From JAJDUF01 sp965238265 (GTDB taxonomy: Bacteria; Chloroflexota; UBA11872; UBA12225; JAJDUF01): a stretch of 64,000 bases of DNA. Numbering within the stretch: position 1 is the first letter of the stretch; every line of letters begins with the position of its first letter. Under the pieces are notes generated by a model. That model made no database searches and was not told the DNA's origin. It was given only the letters and a program-made list of their open reading frames with translations. Below, piece by piece: positions 16,336 to 26,156 of the stretch. The DNA is taken from positions 3,224,001 to 3,288,000 of the forward strand of contig OZ250185.1 in the NCBI GenBank assembly GCA_965238265.1, read 5' to 3'. The position numbers and the translations under genes are program-made.

Positions 16336-17618
16336 ACCGATCCGTTCTCCTTCCGCGATGTGGGCGTGGCCTGTCGTCCGTGGGGAGGCCCAGGAAGCGG
16401 GCGGCATTGACCAGCTCGGTGGCTGCCAGGCCGCTCCATTCGATGGCCACGGCGGCGGTGTCCGGGTCGGCGTCGCCGTCCCGGAGCAACGGCGCCAGGT
16501 TGGTCCCGTGTAGGTGCTCCGGCAACGGCCGGTCGAGCAGGTCCAGCAGCGTGGGCACGAGGTCCACGTGACTGACCGGCGTCGCCACGCACCGCGGGGC
16601 CAAGCCGGGTGCGCGGATAATCAGCGGGATTTGCGCCGACGGCTCGTACAGCACGCTCTTGTTGAGCAGCCGATGCTCACCCAGCATATGACCGTGATCC
16701 GAGGTGTAGACGACGATGGTATCCTCGGCGAGGCCAAGCTCGGCGATGCTGGTCAGGATACGCCCCACGTACTTGTCCACGAGCGTACACAAGCCCCAGT
16801 AGCGAGTCTTCAACTCTTTCCAGCCCAGCTCGTCGTTGGACCGTACCCCGAGCTGGCCCTGGGCCATGTACCCATGTACCCGCTGGCGTAGGCCTCGCGC
16901 AGCCGGCGCACGTGCAGCGGCACCGTCTCATCCATACTGAGATACCACGACTCCGGCAAGGTCATGTCCTCGGCCGCATAGAGGTCGTCGAACGGTCCGG
17001 TGAAGGGGGAGTGGGGTTCCGCGAAGCTCACCGATAGCAAGAATGGCCGGTCGCGGTGCGTTTCCAGGAAGCGGATGGCCTCTGCCGCCTGGTAGGCCGG
17101 CTTCCCATCCTGCCTCCGGCAGGCGCGCCGCCGTGTGGCGATTGAAGATGACGCTATCGTGGTGGGGGTCGGAGGGCGTATAGCCGCGGGAGACCAGGTG
17201 ATGGTAGTACGCGCTGTAGCCCTCCGCCGCGTGGCTGCGGACGTAACTGTCTTCGGTGTTGACCCAGTGGTCAAAGCCGCGCTGTGCTCGCGTCTCGTGG
17301 CCGAGGTGCCACTTCCCGATGTAGCCGCAGGTGTAGCCGGCCGGCTGCAACAGCTCCGCAATCGTCGGTACGTCGGGCTGAGATCAATCTTGTTGTCAAT
17401 CACGCCATGCGCGTGGGGATAGACCCCGGTGAGCACCGAAGCGCGGGCGGGACTGCACACCGGCTGGGCGCAGTAGGCCTGCCGGAAGAGCGCGTTCCGG
17501 TGGCGGCGAGGCGCTCCAGATGCGGCATGCGGAGCCGGGGGTCCTTGTCCGGGCCAACGGTGTCGGCCCGCTGCTGATCGGTCCACAGCAGGAGGACGTT
17601 CTTGGGGCGCTCGGCCAT
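16268..17618 (-). pseudogene. Sulfatase, broken by several frameshifts
   Basis: Reading the minus strand from ATG 17618 gives a sulfatase start (NVLLLWTDQQRADT), but the protein continues in three frames. One frame holds the formylglycine motif CSPAR and the next segment TGVYPHAHG, a second holds GYIGKWHLGH, and a third (16268-16867) holds VYTSDHGHMLGEH. At least four frame changes are needed. One coincides with a tandem CCATGTAC duplication at 16864-16879, and another lies near a CCTGCCTCCGGCAGG palindrome at about 17112-17126. The 3' end runs past the FAH gene start at 16335, so the C-terminus is also lost or altered. All major sulfatase motifs are recognisable, so decay is recent, unless the local sequence is error-prone. 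Confidence 0.8.
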
Positions 17619-17639
17619 CCTGCTTGGCCCTCCTATCCG

Positions 17640-19510
17640 GTCGGGTTGGCTGGGCGCCGCATGGTGCGATGGGTTGAGCTACTCCGCGAGGCGGCAGCGA
17701 GGGCGCTGGCCACCGGGACTACTGTCCGCAGCCGAGGCACGCCGCCATAGCCGTGGATGGCCGAAGCTGGTCAGCCTAGCGCCACTGGTCAAGCCGAGGA
17801 CGTCATGAACCTGCTCAAAGCATCTCAACTGCGGTCTCGGGGCAAGATCGCTGCAGTCAGCGATGCGAGCGCTTAGGAGGCGACAGCCACCGCTGCCCTG
17901 CTATGGCCACCTCCGCCTCGCGGTGTGCTAATCCCGTCCAGCGTGTGTTTCTCCGGGCCAATTCTACCGATGTGTCCCTAACGAATCGACTTGGCCAGTT
18001 GGGGGGTATGAAGTTCATAGGTCACTGCGCTGAGTGTTAGCGTCCTCGGCTTATTGTGAGCACCTATGCCAATCTATCATTCGCAGGCACGTCATGGCGC
18101 AAATTCCGGTGCCTCGAAGTGCGTAAACGAAAGGACGCTGGGGCTTCAACACCTGTCGGTTCTGCGCATAGGGACTGCTTACCGCAGACTCAGCGATCCG
18201 CAGCTTGGCTTCTTCAATCGTAGCGGTTGTCGAGACATCATGTCGCAAAGCGAGCGTTCCAAGTCCTAGTCCAATTCCGGATAGCGCCTTGCTTCTCAGC
18301 GTCTTCACCTAGAGCATGGATGACCACGGCAAGTCCGAAGTACGGATGGTGCCCAGAGAAGCTGACAATCTCATGTTGTGGTCTAGCCACACTCTGCATC
18401 AATGACCGTTCGAGTCGATTTTGACTTCGCGCTTTCGTGGACGATCAGGAGTGGTTCCGTCCTCTCCGTAGGCCATATATCTATAAAGTCCGCATTTTCC
18501 CCTGCATTTCTTCGTACTCAATTGCCTAGTTCCGTCTCAGGATCGTATGACAATCAGTCACTGATTTCGCGTCCGAGCCATCTAGTTCAGTGATTGAGTG
18601 CTGGATCCCTTGCCGGACCTGATCCGCAAGTATTTCGCTTGAGTATGCTAATCAAGAATGATGTTACCTGAGTCGCGAAGCCGAGCGGCATGTCCGAAAG
18701 GCATTTCTAGTGCTGCGTACGGTGATGGTACGAGCGAATCAGTTTGCACGTGTCTGTATAGCGCTTTAGCGCTATATCTCTATCGACTTCTGGACTCTGC
18801 AGCTGTTTCAACGTCCGCATCGAGTGTTGGGACATCGCAAGTGAATGGGTCGCGTGTAAGAAATGGGCGATCAAACATCCATTGGTGCCGAAGCTCCCAC
18901 AGTATCAAACATATTGAGGAGGTACAATCTCACCTGACATTTACGGACGTTGCATTAGCGTGGAGAATACCCTGGGCAAATTATCGCGAAATGTGTCTAG
19001 CTACGAGCGTCCACGATAATGACCTGCGGCAAGAGGCCAGTTGATCTTAATTGCGTTACCTGATCAATTGGAATCTTCATCGTCACTCGACCTTGGAGAT
19101 AGCGTCCGATCTGCCAGTCGTTGAGGAGAAAGTACTGGTCGTATGTCGTTGTGGGCAGATGGCTAAGCTTTGAAAACAGAAGCCAGACCTCTCGCGTAAG
19201 GAGATACTATCACATCGGACTATGAAGTCTTGCTGAGAACGCCTCGCACGTCCAATAGGCGATATGGTGGCGTGAAGACTCATGATTGGCCGTCGTCGTA
19301 TTGTACATGTTTGCGCGGTGATCGGCATATCGTATTGCAACAGACTCCAGAACGAACTCAATACAAGGTTCCCCGATTTTGTCCGCGTTGAGCTGTGGCC
19401 TAGTTCGTATGCCGAACTTGGCCTCCAGAGGCTGATCTGGGATGTACGAAATTTCAAAGCACCCTTCTCTTCTACGACGCAACCGGTTGCACGATGCCAC
19501 GGGACGGCAT
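17640..19510. other. About 1.9 kb without a recognisable gene
   Basis: This stretch is less GC-rich than its flanks. Open frames are short (the longest are about 130 codons at 18658-19044 and 150 at 19282-19734) and lack convincing ribosome-binding sites or recognisable motifs. I see no tRNA, terminator series or insertion-sequence ends. It may be a decayed transferred segment. Confidence 0.5.
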
Positions 19511-19518
19511 TGAAGATT

Positions 19519-20040
19519 CTAGTCGCCGACGGAATGCCGTGTTCCCACATGCGAGGAACAGTCGTCCGCATGCACGCACAGGATCTTGTGGACAGGTTGG
19601 CCGACCGACTTGAAGCAATCGACGCCGGTTCGACAGTGCCCCTGGGCACTCTCCCACCAGCTCGGTCCAGCCCGGCGCGAGTCCGGGTCCTTGCCGGAGC
19701 CGGGTGGGACGGGTTGCAGCGACGCGCCGTTTAGGAAAGTCACCTTTACGTAACGGGTGAAGACATGGTAACTCAGGAACCAGCCCTGGCCCTCGATGCC
19801 ATACCAGGGCGAGTTCCACCTCACGGCCTTGCACACGTTGGGCACGGTGCATACGATGAGGTCGTCGAGGCGGCGCCCGATGTCGCGTTTCCAGCCTGGC
19901 ATGGCCGCGATGTAGGCCTGCACGGGGGCGTCGCCGTCGGCCTTCGCGATCTGAGGGTTGCCGCCGGAGAGGAGGACCGGCTTGGCGCCGGCCCGCTTGG
20001 CGCCGGCCTTCTTTGACTTCTTGGACGCCTTGCTGGCCAT
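19519..20040 (-). CDS. DUF1801 domain protein with aberrant C-terminus
   Basis: 173-aa cytosolic protein starting at ATG 20040 with TTGGAG seven bases upstream. A basic Lys/Ala N-terminus is followed by the DUF1801 (YdhG-like) core: PQIAKADGD, VQAYIAAMPGWKRDIG, AVRWNSPWYGIEGQGWF and YVKVTFLNG. Family members are small proteins of unknown function that often act as metal- or ligand-binding modules. The last 50 residues, after PPGSGKDPDSRR, do not look like the family's usual aspartate-rich end and are cysteine-rich, so the 3' end has probably been frameshifted or replaced. The neighbouring 1.9 kb is also gene-poor. Confidence 0.7.
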   Translation of the reverse strand: MASKASKKSKKAGAKRAGAKPVLLSGGNPQIAKADGDAPVQAYIAAMPGWKRDIGRRLDDLIVCTVPNVCKAVRWNSPWYGIEGQGWFLSYHVFTRYVKVTFLNGASLQPVPPGSGKDPDSRRAGPSWWESAQGHCRTGVDCFKSVGQPVHKILCVHADDCSSHVGTRHSVGD

Positions 20041-20181
20041 GCGTTCACTCCAATCCACGCTTCGCGCGGCTGAATTGGTCGGGAAAAATCCGAAAGTCAA
20101 ATTCTGGTGGATCGGAATCGCCCCCTGGCACGCGGGCCTGCGCCCGGCCGACGGCGACGCGCGCGAAGGCTAGCCGGGCGG

Positions 20182-20931
20182 TTACTTCAGGTAGCGCCGC
20201 ATCAGCTGCTGTAGCTCCGGCGGCATCCGCGCGGCGGTCTCGGGCCACAGTGGCTCCTCGCCCTCCGTGACGAAGCGGTTGAACCATGGCGGGTAGTAGG
20301 CGATGTTCAGGCCCATGCGAATCTCGTCGCTGACGTTCGCGCCGTTCATATGGAACATACCGCCATGCCATAAGGCGACCGAACCCTGCCGCCCGGTGAG
20401 CGGGACGGTCAACGGACTGTCGTTGGTCAAGTCCGGCGGAGGACGCTTCAGCCCGGTCTTGTGGCCCATCGGCACGACGCGGGTGGCGCCGTTTTCGGCA
20501 GTGAAATCGGAGAGCATCCACATGGAATTGATGAGCCAGGGGAAGTCGGGCAGCTTGTGGAAAAACCGGGCGTCATCGGCGTGCAGGTTGCCGGCCGGGC
20601 AGCCCGGCCACGACGGCTTCGAGCCGCCGCCGGGCGCCCGCGGGTCGGGGCCGAGAAAGTGCTTGACCACCGCCAGCACGTCCGGGTGGGCCGTACACTC
20701 CCACACCCGATCATCAATGTTGTGCAGGCCATACAGGGTCTCGTAGCGGTACTCGACGCTGTAGTGGATGGGGTGCCCGCGAAAGGCCGCCTCGCGCTGC
20801 TGGGGGTCGGTGTGCAGCACGAGGAAACGCGCAGCCATAGCCTCAGCTTGGGCGGCCGGGAGGCGATCTTCGAGAATGCAGTAGCCGTAGGTATCCAGAT
20901 GCTCGATGGCCGCCGCGATGGCTTGCTCCAT
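20182..20931 (-). CDS. Phytanoyl-CoA dioxygenase (PhyH) family protein
   Basis: 249-aa Fe(II)/2-oxoglutarate dioxygenase of the PhyH group. Start at ATG 20931 is chosen because GGGAGG precedes it; a longer open frame to 21081 overlaps the PIN fragment and is not credible. NLHADDARF supplies the H-x-D iron ligands and the WHGGMFHMN segment the distal histidine, with R in DEIRMGLN as the 2-oxoglutarate contact. Such enzymes hydroxylate small lipophilic or other substrates; the substrate is unknown. It stands alone, downstream of a toxin-antitoxin remnant. Confidence 0.85.
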   Translation of the reverse strand: MEQAIAAAIEHLDTYGYCILEDRLPAAQAEAMAARFLVLHTDPQQREAAFRGHPIHYSVEYRYETLYGLHNIDDRVWECTAHPDVLAVVKHFLGPDPRAPGGGSKPSWPGCPAGNLHADDARFFHKLPDFPWLINSMWMLSDFTAENGATRVVPMGHKTGLKRPPPDLTNDSPLTVPLTGRQGSVALWHGGMFHMNGANVSDEIRMGLNIAYYPPWFNRFVTEGEEPLWPETAARMPPELQQLMRRYLK

Positions 20932-20989
20932 AGCTGCCTCCCTATGCCGTCGGCGCCTCACGAGTACTAGAGCACCAGGATAGCACGGA

Positions 20990-21124
20990 CTATCTCGGTA
21001 CTCGCATTTGCCGTGTCGGCTCAACCGCTTGGAGCAGGAGTGGTGGAGGGGTATGCTCTGGGTAAGGTGCGACGGTGCCACCCACGACGAGGCGCACCAT
21101 GACGTTCGTGTCGACGACGATCAC
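20990..21124 (-). pseudogene. Truncated PIN-domain toxin (VapC/FitB-like)
   Basis: A 44-codon frame starts at GTG 21124, overlapping the antitoxin stop by four bases (GTGA). It begins VIVVDTNVMVRLVVGG, the N-terminal strand of a PIN ribonuclease with the first catalytic aspartate, then loses all resemblance and stops at 20990. A complete PIN toxin needs about 130 residues and three or four acidic residues, so this copy is inactive. The gene order antitoxin-toxin is retained. Confidence 0.7.
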
Positions 21125-21363
21125 GGTCGTCCGGCGTCCCGCATCGCTCGGATGGCGTCCTCGCTGAGGTCAACCGGTCCGAGGGTTTCGTGTCGCAGCC
21201 GGATTCGTTCCAGCAGCGGCTCAACGTCCACCGGCTCGCCACGAACCGACGCCGTCAGCCGCGCGATGATCTCCCCATTCAGGCTGCGGTGATTGCGGTT
21301 CGCGGCCGACACAAGCTCTCGGCGCAAGTGGTCGGAGAGACCGCTTAGTGCCAAGTTGGGCAC
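21121..21363 (-). CDS. FitA-like ribbon-helix-helix antitoxin
   Basis: 80-aa protein starting at GTG 21363, decided by a strong AAGGAGG five bases upstream; the protein then begins MPNLALSGL as usual for FitA-like antitoxins. LSDHLRRELVSAANRNHRS followed by NGEIIARL is the ribbon-helix-helix DNA-binding region, and the C-terminal half (EPLLERIRLR onward) is the toxin-neutralising tail. Its partner toxin is truncated, so this is an orphan antitoxin that could still autorepress. It sits beside Fic and DarTG genes. Confidence 0.8.
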   Translation of the reverse strand: MPNLALSGLSDHLRRELVSAANRNHRSLNGEIIARLTASVRGEPVDVEPLLERIRLRHETLGPVDLSEDAIRAMRDAGRP

Positions 21364-21473
21364 ATTTACCTCCTTCACCAGCGACAATGCTGGAATGAGA
21401 CCATAGCAGTATCACGAGCGCGGTGCGGAGACAACAGAGCACCATGCCATCGTTGCGGTGGATCCGTCGGGAA

Positions 21474-22658
21474 TCATGGCGCTTCCGTTCCCTCACTCAG
21501 GATAGCAAGAGCAGCCGGCTCCTCCAGCACCTTGAGCATGTCGCGCGCGCAATACACACGGCCTCGACTGGCCGACGAGGCAAGCGTGACAATGCCGGCC
21601 GCCTCAAGCCGTTCGATGGCGCGCCGCGCTGTGGTATAGGCCACGTCCAGCCGTGCGGCGAGTCCACCTACGCTCCAGAAGGGGTTCTCGGCAAACAGCT
21701 CAAGCACCCTTTCCGGCTGCCTGGACCGGCTGCCCCCAAGCCTCTTTCTCCAGAGTGTGAATAGATCATCAATGCGCCGAATCCGGTTGACGGCATCTTC
21801 GGCTTGGAGTGCAATACCCCGCAAGAAGTAGGCCAACCACTCCTCCCATTCCCCGTTCTGAGTCACTGCGAGCAGCCGCGCATAATACTCCTCGCGCGTG
21901 GCCTCGAAGTAGGCACTCAGGTACAGGAGCGGCGATGGGATGATGCTCCGCTCGATAAGCAGGAACGTGATGAGGAGGCGGCCGACACGGCCGTTGCCAT
22001 CCAGAAAGGGGTGGATTGCCTCGAACTGCGAATGGACGAGCGCGGCATGCACCAGAGGCGGGAGGGCATCGTCGTGGAGGAAGCGCTCCCATGCATCCAG
22101 GCAGCGCATCAACTCAGAGGGCGGTGGCGGCACGTAGGTAGCAGTGTTCAGGGTACAGCCGGGCGGGCCGATCCAGTTCTGGCTGCGCCGGAATTCGCCG
22201 GGCGTCGCCACCTCGCCCGGCACGCCCTGCATCAGCCGTTCGTGCAACTCGCGCACGAGGCGCAGCGACAGCGGCAACGTACGCAGGCGTTCTAGGCCGT
22301 ATTCAAGGGCAACGACATAGTTGCCAACCTCGCGCAGGTCGGCGGAGCTTCGCGCGACCACCCCTCCGGCCTCGGCGGCGAGTAGCTCGCCGAGCGTCGC
22401 TTGGGTTCCCTCAATGCGGCTGGAGAGCACGGCTTCCCGGCGCACGAACGGCCGGATGAGGAGGTGCGGATTGGGCAAGCGCCGCCCTTCACCTGCCAGC
22501 CGGCCGACTGCCCGGTCCGCAGATGAGAGCGCGGCGGCAAGCGCTCCGTCCCACGCGATGCGTGGCGGCAGTGGTTCCGGGACGTAGGCCCGGTAAGTAC
22601 CCGGGCAGTTGACCAGGCGAGCGTGGGGACGCCGTTTCCGTTCGGAGGCAGGTAGCAT
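21474..22658 (-). CDS. Fic family AMP-transferase-like protein with winged-helix C-terminus
   Basis: About 394 aa; I start at ATG 22658, immediately behind AAGGGGGGGC, rather than the frame opening at 22688. The Fic core HPFLDGNGRVGR supplies the catalytic histidine and the nucleotide-binding GNGR. SSRIEGTQAT near residue 82 matches the inhibitory helix motif ((S/T)xxxE(G/N)) placed N-terminal of the Fic core, so the enzyme is probably auto-inhibited (class II). A Fic N-terminal domain precedes it and a winged-helix segment (VGGLAARLDVAYTTARRAIE) closes the protein, as in Fic/DOC proteins that regulate their own genes. It would AMPylate a protein target; the target is unknown. Confidence 0.88.
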   Translation of the reverse strand: MLPASERKRRPHARLVNCPGTYRAYVPEPLPPRIAWDGALAAALSSADRAVGRLAGEGRRLPNPHLLIRPFVRREAVLSSRIEGTQATLGELLAAEAGGVVARSSADLREVGNYVVALEYGLERLRTLPLSLRLVRELHERLMQGVPGEVATPGEFRRSQNWIGPPGCTLNTATYVPPPPSELMRCLDAWERFLHDDALPPLVHAALVHSQFEAIHPFLDGNGRVGRLLITFLLIERSIIPSPLLYLSAYFEATREEYYARLLAVTQNGEWEEWLAYFLRGIALQAEDAVNRIRRIDDLFTLWRKRLGGSRSRQPERVLELFAENPFWSVGGLAARLDVAYTTARRAIERLEAAGIVTLASSASRGRVYCARDMLKVLEEPAALAILSEGTEAP

Positions 22659-22834
22659 GCCCCCCCTTATTAGCGGAAGTGAAAACAACGGGGATCGTTA
22701 TTTTCGATAGAGCGCTGATTCGCAAATAAGGATAGCAGCAATCCAGCCATGGGCGGCGGCAAGGAGGCCGATACGCGGTATTCTCGTCAGAGCAGCGTTA
22801 GCCCGGCAGCGATAGTGCTCAAAAGCGATGACCT

Positions 22835-23914
22835 TCATGGCGTGCGGCGAGAATCTCTGCGGTGGACGCGCTTCTGATCCTCAAGCCAGCCCTGCTCTCC
22901 GAGAACTTGGAGTGCCAACCGTATCTGGCGCTCCGAGAACTGCCGCTTGTGCTTGCCCCACGCATACGTGTAGGCAATAACTTCTTCCTCTGTGGAGGAC
23001 GGATTCCGAGCGCAGACCCAATGTACCGTTGCCAGCAGTTCCAGACCGAAGGACGACTCAAACCCTTCGACAAGCTCAGACACCTTGTCGAAGCGTGACC
23101 GGGTTTCCGGATGGTCTTCAAGGAAGGTGAATGCCTCCTCAACGGCGCCTGGGACCAGTTCGAGTTGTTTGTCGGGTGCCTCGCCCCCATCAGCGTAGCC
23201 TGATATAAGATGACCTTCGACTTCCCGCAGTACGTGTCTCAGATTCTCAGCATATGGGCCGTAAGGCCCTTTCTGGAATCTCAGACTCAGCGGCTCACCC
23301 GACACTTGCATGAAGTACATGAGCTTATGGACTTCCAGCAGTGTCATGAACGGATCAAGCAAGGCTCCGAGATAGCAGCGCATTAGGCCAACCAGCGCCG
23401 CCCGCCCGGCCGTCATTTTGGGCACATCGCTCGAACGGTTGGCCCGTCCGTCGGCCGGTGCGCCGCCCGGCTCGAACATAACAACCCTCAGGTCGTCCAA
23501 CTCCTGCAAGACTGCTGCGATGCGCGGGCGCACTTCGGACCACTCCAGCCCGCCCAGGCCGCTGCCGAGCGGAGGGAGCGCGATTGAGCGGATGTTCCGG
23601 CCCATTATCTCTTGGACAAGCGCATCAAGACCGGTCTCGATGTCCTCCATGCGGCTCTTGCCGCGCCAGTGGCGCTTGGTCGGGAAATTGATGATATAGC
23701 GCGGGTTGGTCAGTTGACCGGTCTCGAATACGAACATCCGTCCTGGCTGGACCTCATTGCGTTTGCACGCCTCTGCGTAGACCTTGAAGTTCTCAGGGAA
23801 GGTGTTCTTGAACTGCAGCGCAATGCCGCGCCCCATGACGCCCACGCAGTTGACGCTATTGACGAGAGCTTCAGCATCTTCGGAAAAAAGATCGCCGGTC
23901 TTGTATTCGATCAT
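22835..23914 (-). CDS. darG: DarG antitoxin: macrodomain plus SocA/Panacea-like domain
   Basis: 359-aa antitoxin of a DarTG module. Residues 1-155 are a macrodomain: IEYKTGDLF, VNSVNCVGVMGRGIALQF (ADP-ribose binding), NFPTKRHWRGKSR and LPPLGSGLGGLEW; DarG uses this to remove ADP-ribose from thymidine in DNA. From about residue 185 on, KLMYFMQ, FQKGPYGPYAENL and HLISGYADG look like the SocA/Panacea (DUF4065-type) fold, which in DarG binds and neutralises the toxin. GGAGG lies upstream of the ATG. The gene follows DarT by 112 bases. Confidence 0.85.
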   Translation of the reverse strand: MIEYKTGDLFSEDAEALVNSVNCVGVMGRGIALQFKNTFPENFKVYAEACKRNEVQPGRMFVFETGQLTNPRYIINFPTKRHWRGKSRMEDIETGLDALVQEIMGRNIRSIALPPLGSGLGGLEWSEVRPRIAAVLQELDDLRVVMFEPGGAPADGRANRSSDVPKMTAGRAALVGLMRCYLGALLDPFMTLLEVHKLMYFMQVSGEPLSLRFQKGPYGPYAENLRHVLREVEGHLISGYADGGEAPDKQLELVPGAVEEAFTFLEDHPETRSRFDKVSELVEGFESSFGLELLATVHWVCARNPSSTEEEVIAYTYAWGKHKRQFSERQIRLALQVLGEQGWLEDQKRVHRRDSRRTP

Positions 23915-24026
23915 GTCGGCGTGCCTCCCTCCCTCGTCAGTAGTACCAGCCCCGCCTAACCGCTACCGATGGCCGATGACGGGACACTCGCAGCGCGTCT
24001 TGCACCTTAGCACCGATCCTTGGCGA

Positions 24027-24578
24027 CTAGACACCGATTCGCGACACCAACGCCCACGGGAATGAGCGCTCGATCAGAAACTCTGCCTGCTTGCCGTCCT
24101 TGCAACTTCTCCAGTCACGAGCCTGCACCGCGTCCCAGGCGATCTTGCCCAAGTGTGCGAGGTCCGAATAGTCCTCGAAGTAGCGGGAGCCAGCATTGGA
24201 TGACGTGAAGGCCCAGCGCCGGTTGTGAGCATTCGCCCAGGCAAGCGTCTGCCGCAGGTCAGCCTCCAGGTGGACGATCGGCTCCTGGCCACCGCGATAG
24301 TCCAACTCGGGATGGTTCGCCATGTGGATCACGTAGAGCATGACGGATCGCGGGCAGAAGTAGAATGGTACACAGTCACCGACATGAAGCTGGGGATGAC
24401 TGGCGAGATTCAGTGCTTCTAGCCGCCGCTGTTTGATAGTGCTCATCCCGATGGTGGTCCCTGCACCACCGTGCTGCGCCATCGTAGCATCGCACCAGAG
24501 GTGGCCATCCGTGATAACAGACGGTAGTCGGTTGACATGGACGATGTGGTAGATCTTCGGCTCGTCGGGCATCGGCAT
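24027..24578 (-). CDS. darT: DarT-type ssDNA-thymidine ADP-ribosyltransferase toxin
   Basis: 183-aa DUF4433 protein of the DarTG system. YHIVHVNRLPSVITDG starts the NAD-binding fold, FYFCPRSVMLYVIH is the core strand, SSNAGSRYFEDYSDL the ARTT-like loop region, and KQAEFLIE (153-160) contains the catalytic-type glutamate. DarT transfers ADP-ribose from NAD to thymidine in single-stranded DNA, blocking replication, and serves in phage defence. It is slightly shorter than common DarT (about 200-210 aa) but all landmarks are present. Its antitoxin is the next gene. No clear ribosome-binding site precedes the start, which may keep the toxin low. Confidence 0.85.
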   Translation of the reverse strand: MPMPDEPKIYHIVHVNRLPSVITDGHLWCDATMAQHGGAGTTIGMSTIKQRRLEALNLASHPQLHVGDCVPFYFCPRSVMLYVIHMANHPELDYRGGQEPIVHLEADLRQTLAWANAHNRRWAFTSSNAGSRYFEDYSDLAHLGKIAWDAVQARDWRSCKDGKQAEFLIERSFPWALVSRIGV

Positions 24579-24724
24579 GGTCAGTGCTAAGTATACGCCG
24601 GCTCAACCACGATTCGGTTCATGCGGCCGCCTCCCGCACATTAACCTTGCCCGTCACGGCAGCGCCGACTGCGATCCGTAGGGCGATTGGCTGGGGAGGG
24701 AGGCGCTGCCTGCTGCGTGGCGGC

Positions 24725-26118
24725 TCAGGTTGTCGCGCCGTCCGGGGGCGGGCGAAACGCCTGCTCGGCTTGCCGCGCGGCGCGTTGGCCACCGGATATG
24801 TCCACGCGTGTCAGGAGCGCCATCCCGACAACGAAGAAGCCGATCACGGCGATGATGCTGAGGCGGCTGGAGCCGGCGGCCAACGAGACCCATCCAAAGA
24901 TCGCTGGCCCCAGGATGCCGGCGAACTTGTCGCCCACGGCAAAGAAGGCGAAGAACTCCGAGGACTTGTGCCGCGGGATCAGGCTGGCATAGAGGGAGCG
25001 GCTGAGAGCCTGACTGCCGCCTTGTACCGTGCCAACGAGGATAGCCAGCGCGTAGAAGTGCAGGGCCGTGGTCATGAAGTAAGCCAACACGCTGACCACG
25101 ACGTACACCGCCAGGGCGAGATAGATGGCCCGCTTGGCGCCTATCCGCCCGGCTAGGAGGCCAAAGAGAAAGGCGCACGGTATCCCGACAAACTGCACAG
25201 CAGAATAGCGCCAATGAGGTGCGTTCGCCCCAGACCGATCTCGGTGCCATAGACTGCTGCCATCTTGATGATCGTGCCGATCCCGTCGTTGTAGGCCAGG
25301 AACGCCAGCAAGAACAGGAAGGCGTGCCGGTAGCCGCGAATTTCGCGGAAGGTCTCAGCCAGCCGCGTCACGGCCACCCGCACCGGATTCAGGCCGGCGA
25401 CTTCATCCAGCTCCAGCCGCCGCGGCGGTTCGGGCACGCGGCGGAAGAGCGGGAGCGAAAACCCGAGCCACCAGACGGCCACGCTGACAAAGCTGAGGCG
25501 GGTCGCCATCTCCGCGTCGGCCAAGCCAAACGTACCGGGGGCCAGAATCCACGCCAGGTTGATCGCCAGCAGTAGCCCCCCACCGAGATACCCCAAGGCG
25601 TAGCCGGCCGTGGAGACGCGATCCATCTCGCTCTGGCGGGCAATGTGGGGGAGCAGGGAGTTGTAGAAGATGATCGAGCCGGAGAAGCCGACGTTGCCGA
25701 ACACGAACACCACCGAGGCAAACAACCACTCGCCTCGGCCGATGAAGAACATCGTGGCCGTGGCCAGGACGCCCAACGCCAGGAACGTGCCCAGCAGCCG
25801 CTTCTTAATGCCCAGATAGTCGGCAACCGCGCCCAGCACCGGAGTTAGCAGCGCCACCAGCGCCAGGGCTATGGCCGTCGTGAAGGCAAACCGTGCCGTC
25901 GCCACGTTCCCCGGCAGGTCGGCGGCGGCCACGTTGGCATAGAAGATGGGGAACGCGGCGGCCAAAATCGTGGTGGCAAAGGCCGAGTTGGCCCAATCGT
26001 ACAGCGCCCAGGCCCGCAGCTCCCGCCGGTGTAGCCCTAGTGCTTGGAGCCAGCGCGGACCGCTCGCCGCGGTGGCGCTGGCCGGACCGTCGCTCGGCGC
26101 CGCTGCATCCGCTGGCAT
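24725..26118 (-). pseudogene. Atg22/UMF1-like MFS transporter, frameshifted copy
   Basis: Close paralogue of the MFS gene immediately upstream (26157-27560). The N-terminal part (25153-26118) and C-terminal part (24725-25198) lie in different frames. Comparison with the paralogue shows one base missing near 25198-25202 (GCACAGCAGAAT here, GCACCACCAGAAT there). Joined, the protein would have 12 membrane segments beginning RELRAWALYDWANSAF, the UMF1 signature. A GGGGAG ribosome-binding site precedes ATG 26118, and codon content outside the lesion is intact, so the break is very recent or a sequencing error. Confidence 0.8.
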
Positions 26119-26156
26119 GATCGTCTCCCCTCTCCATATGGGTGCTTACACTGGCT

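Noticed and set aside
18402..18450. A short plus-strand translation (DFDFALS) resembling the start of TIR/DUF4062-type domains
   Set aside because: Only about ten residues match and neither frame continues the fold; likely chance.
19282..19500. A plus-strand translation (VRVELWPSSYAELGLQ) faintly like a TIR-like nucleotide-binding domain
   Set aside because: Similarity is too short, frame continuity and a start are lacking, and no second motif follows.
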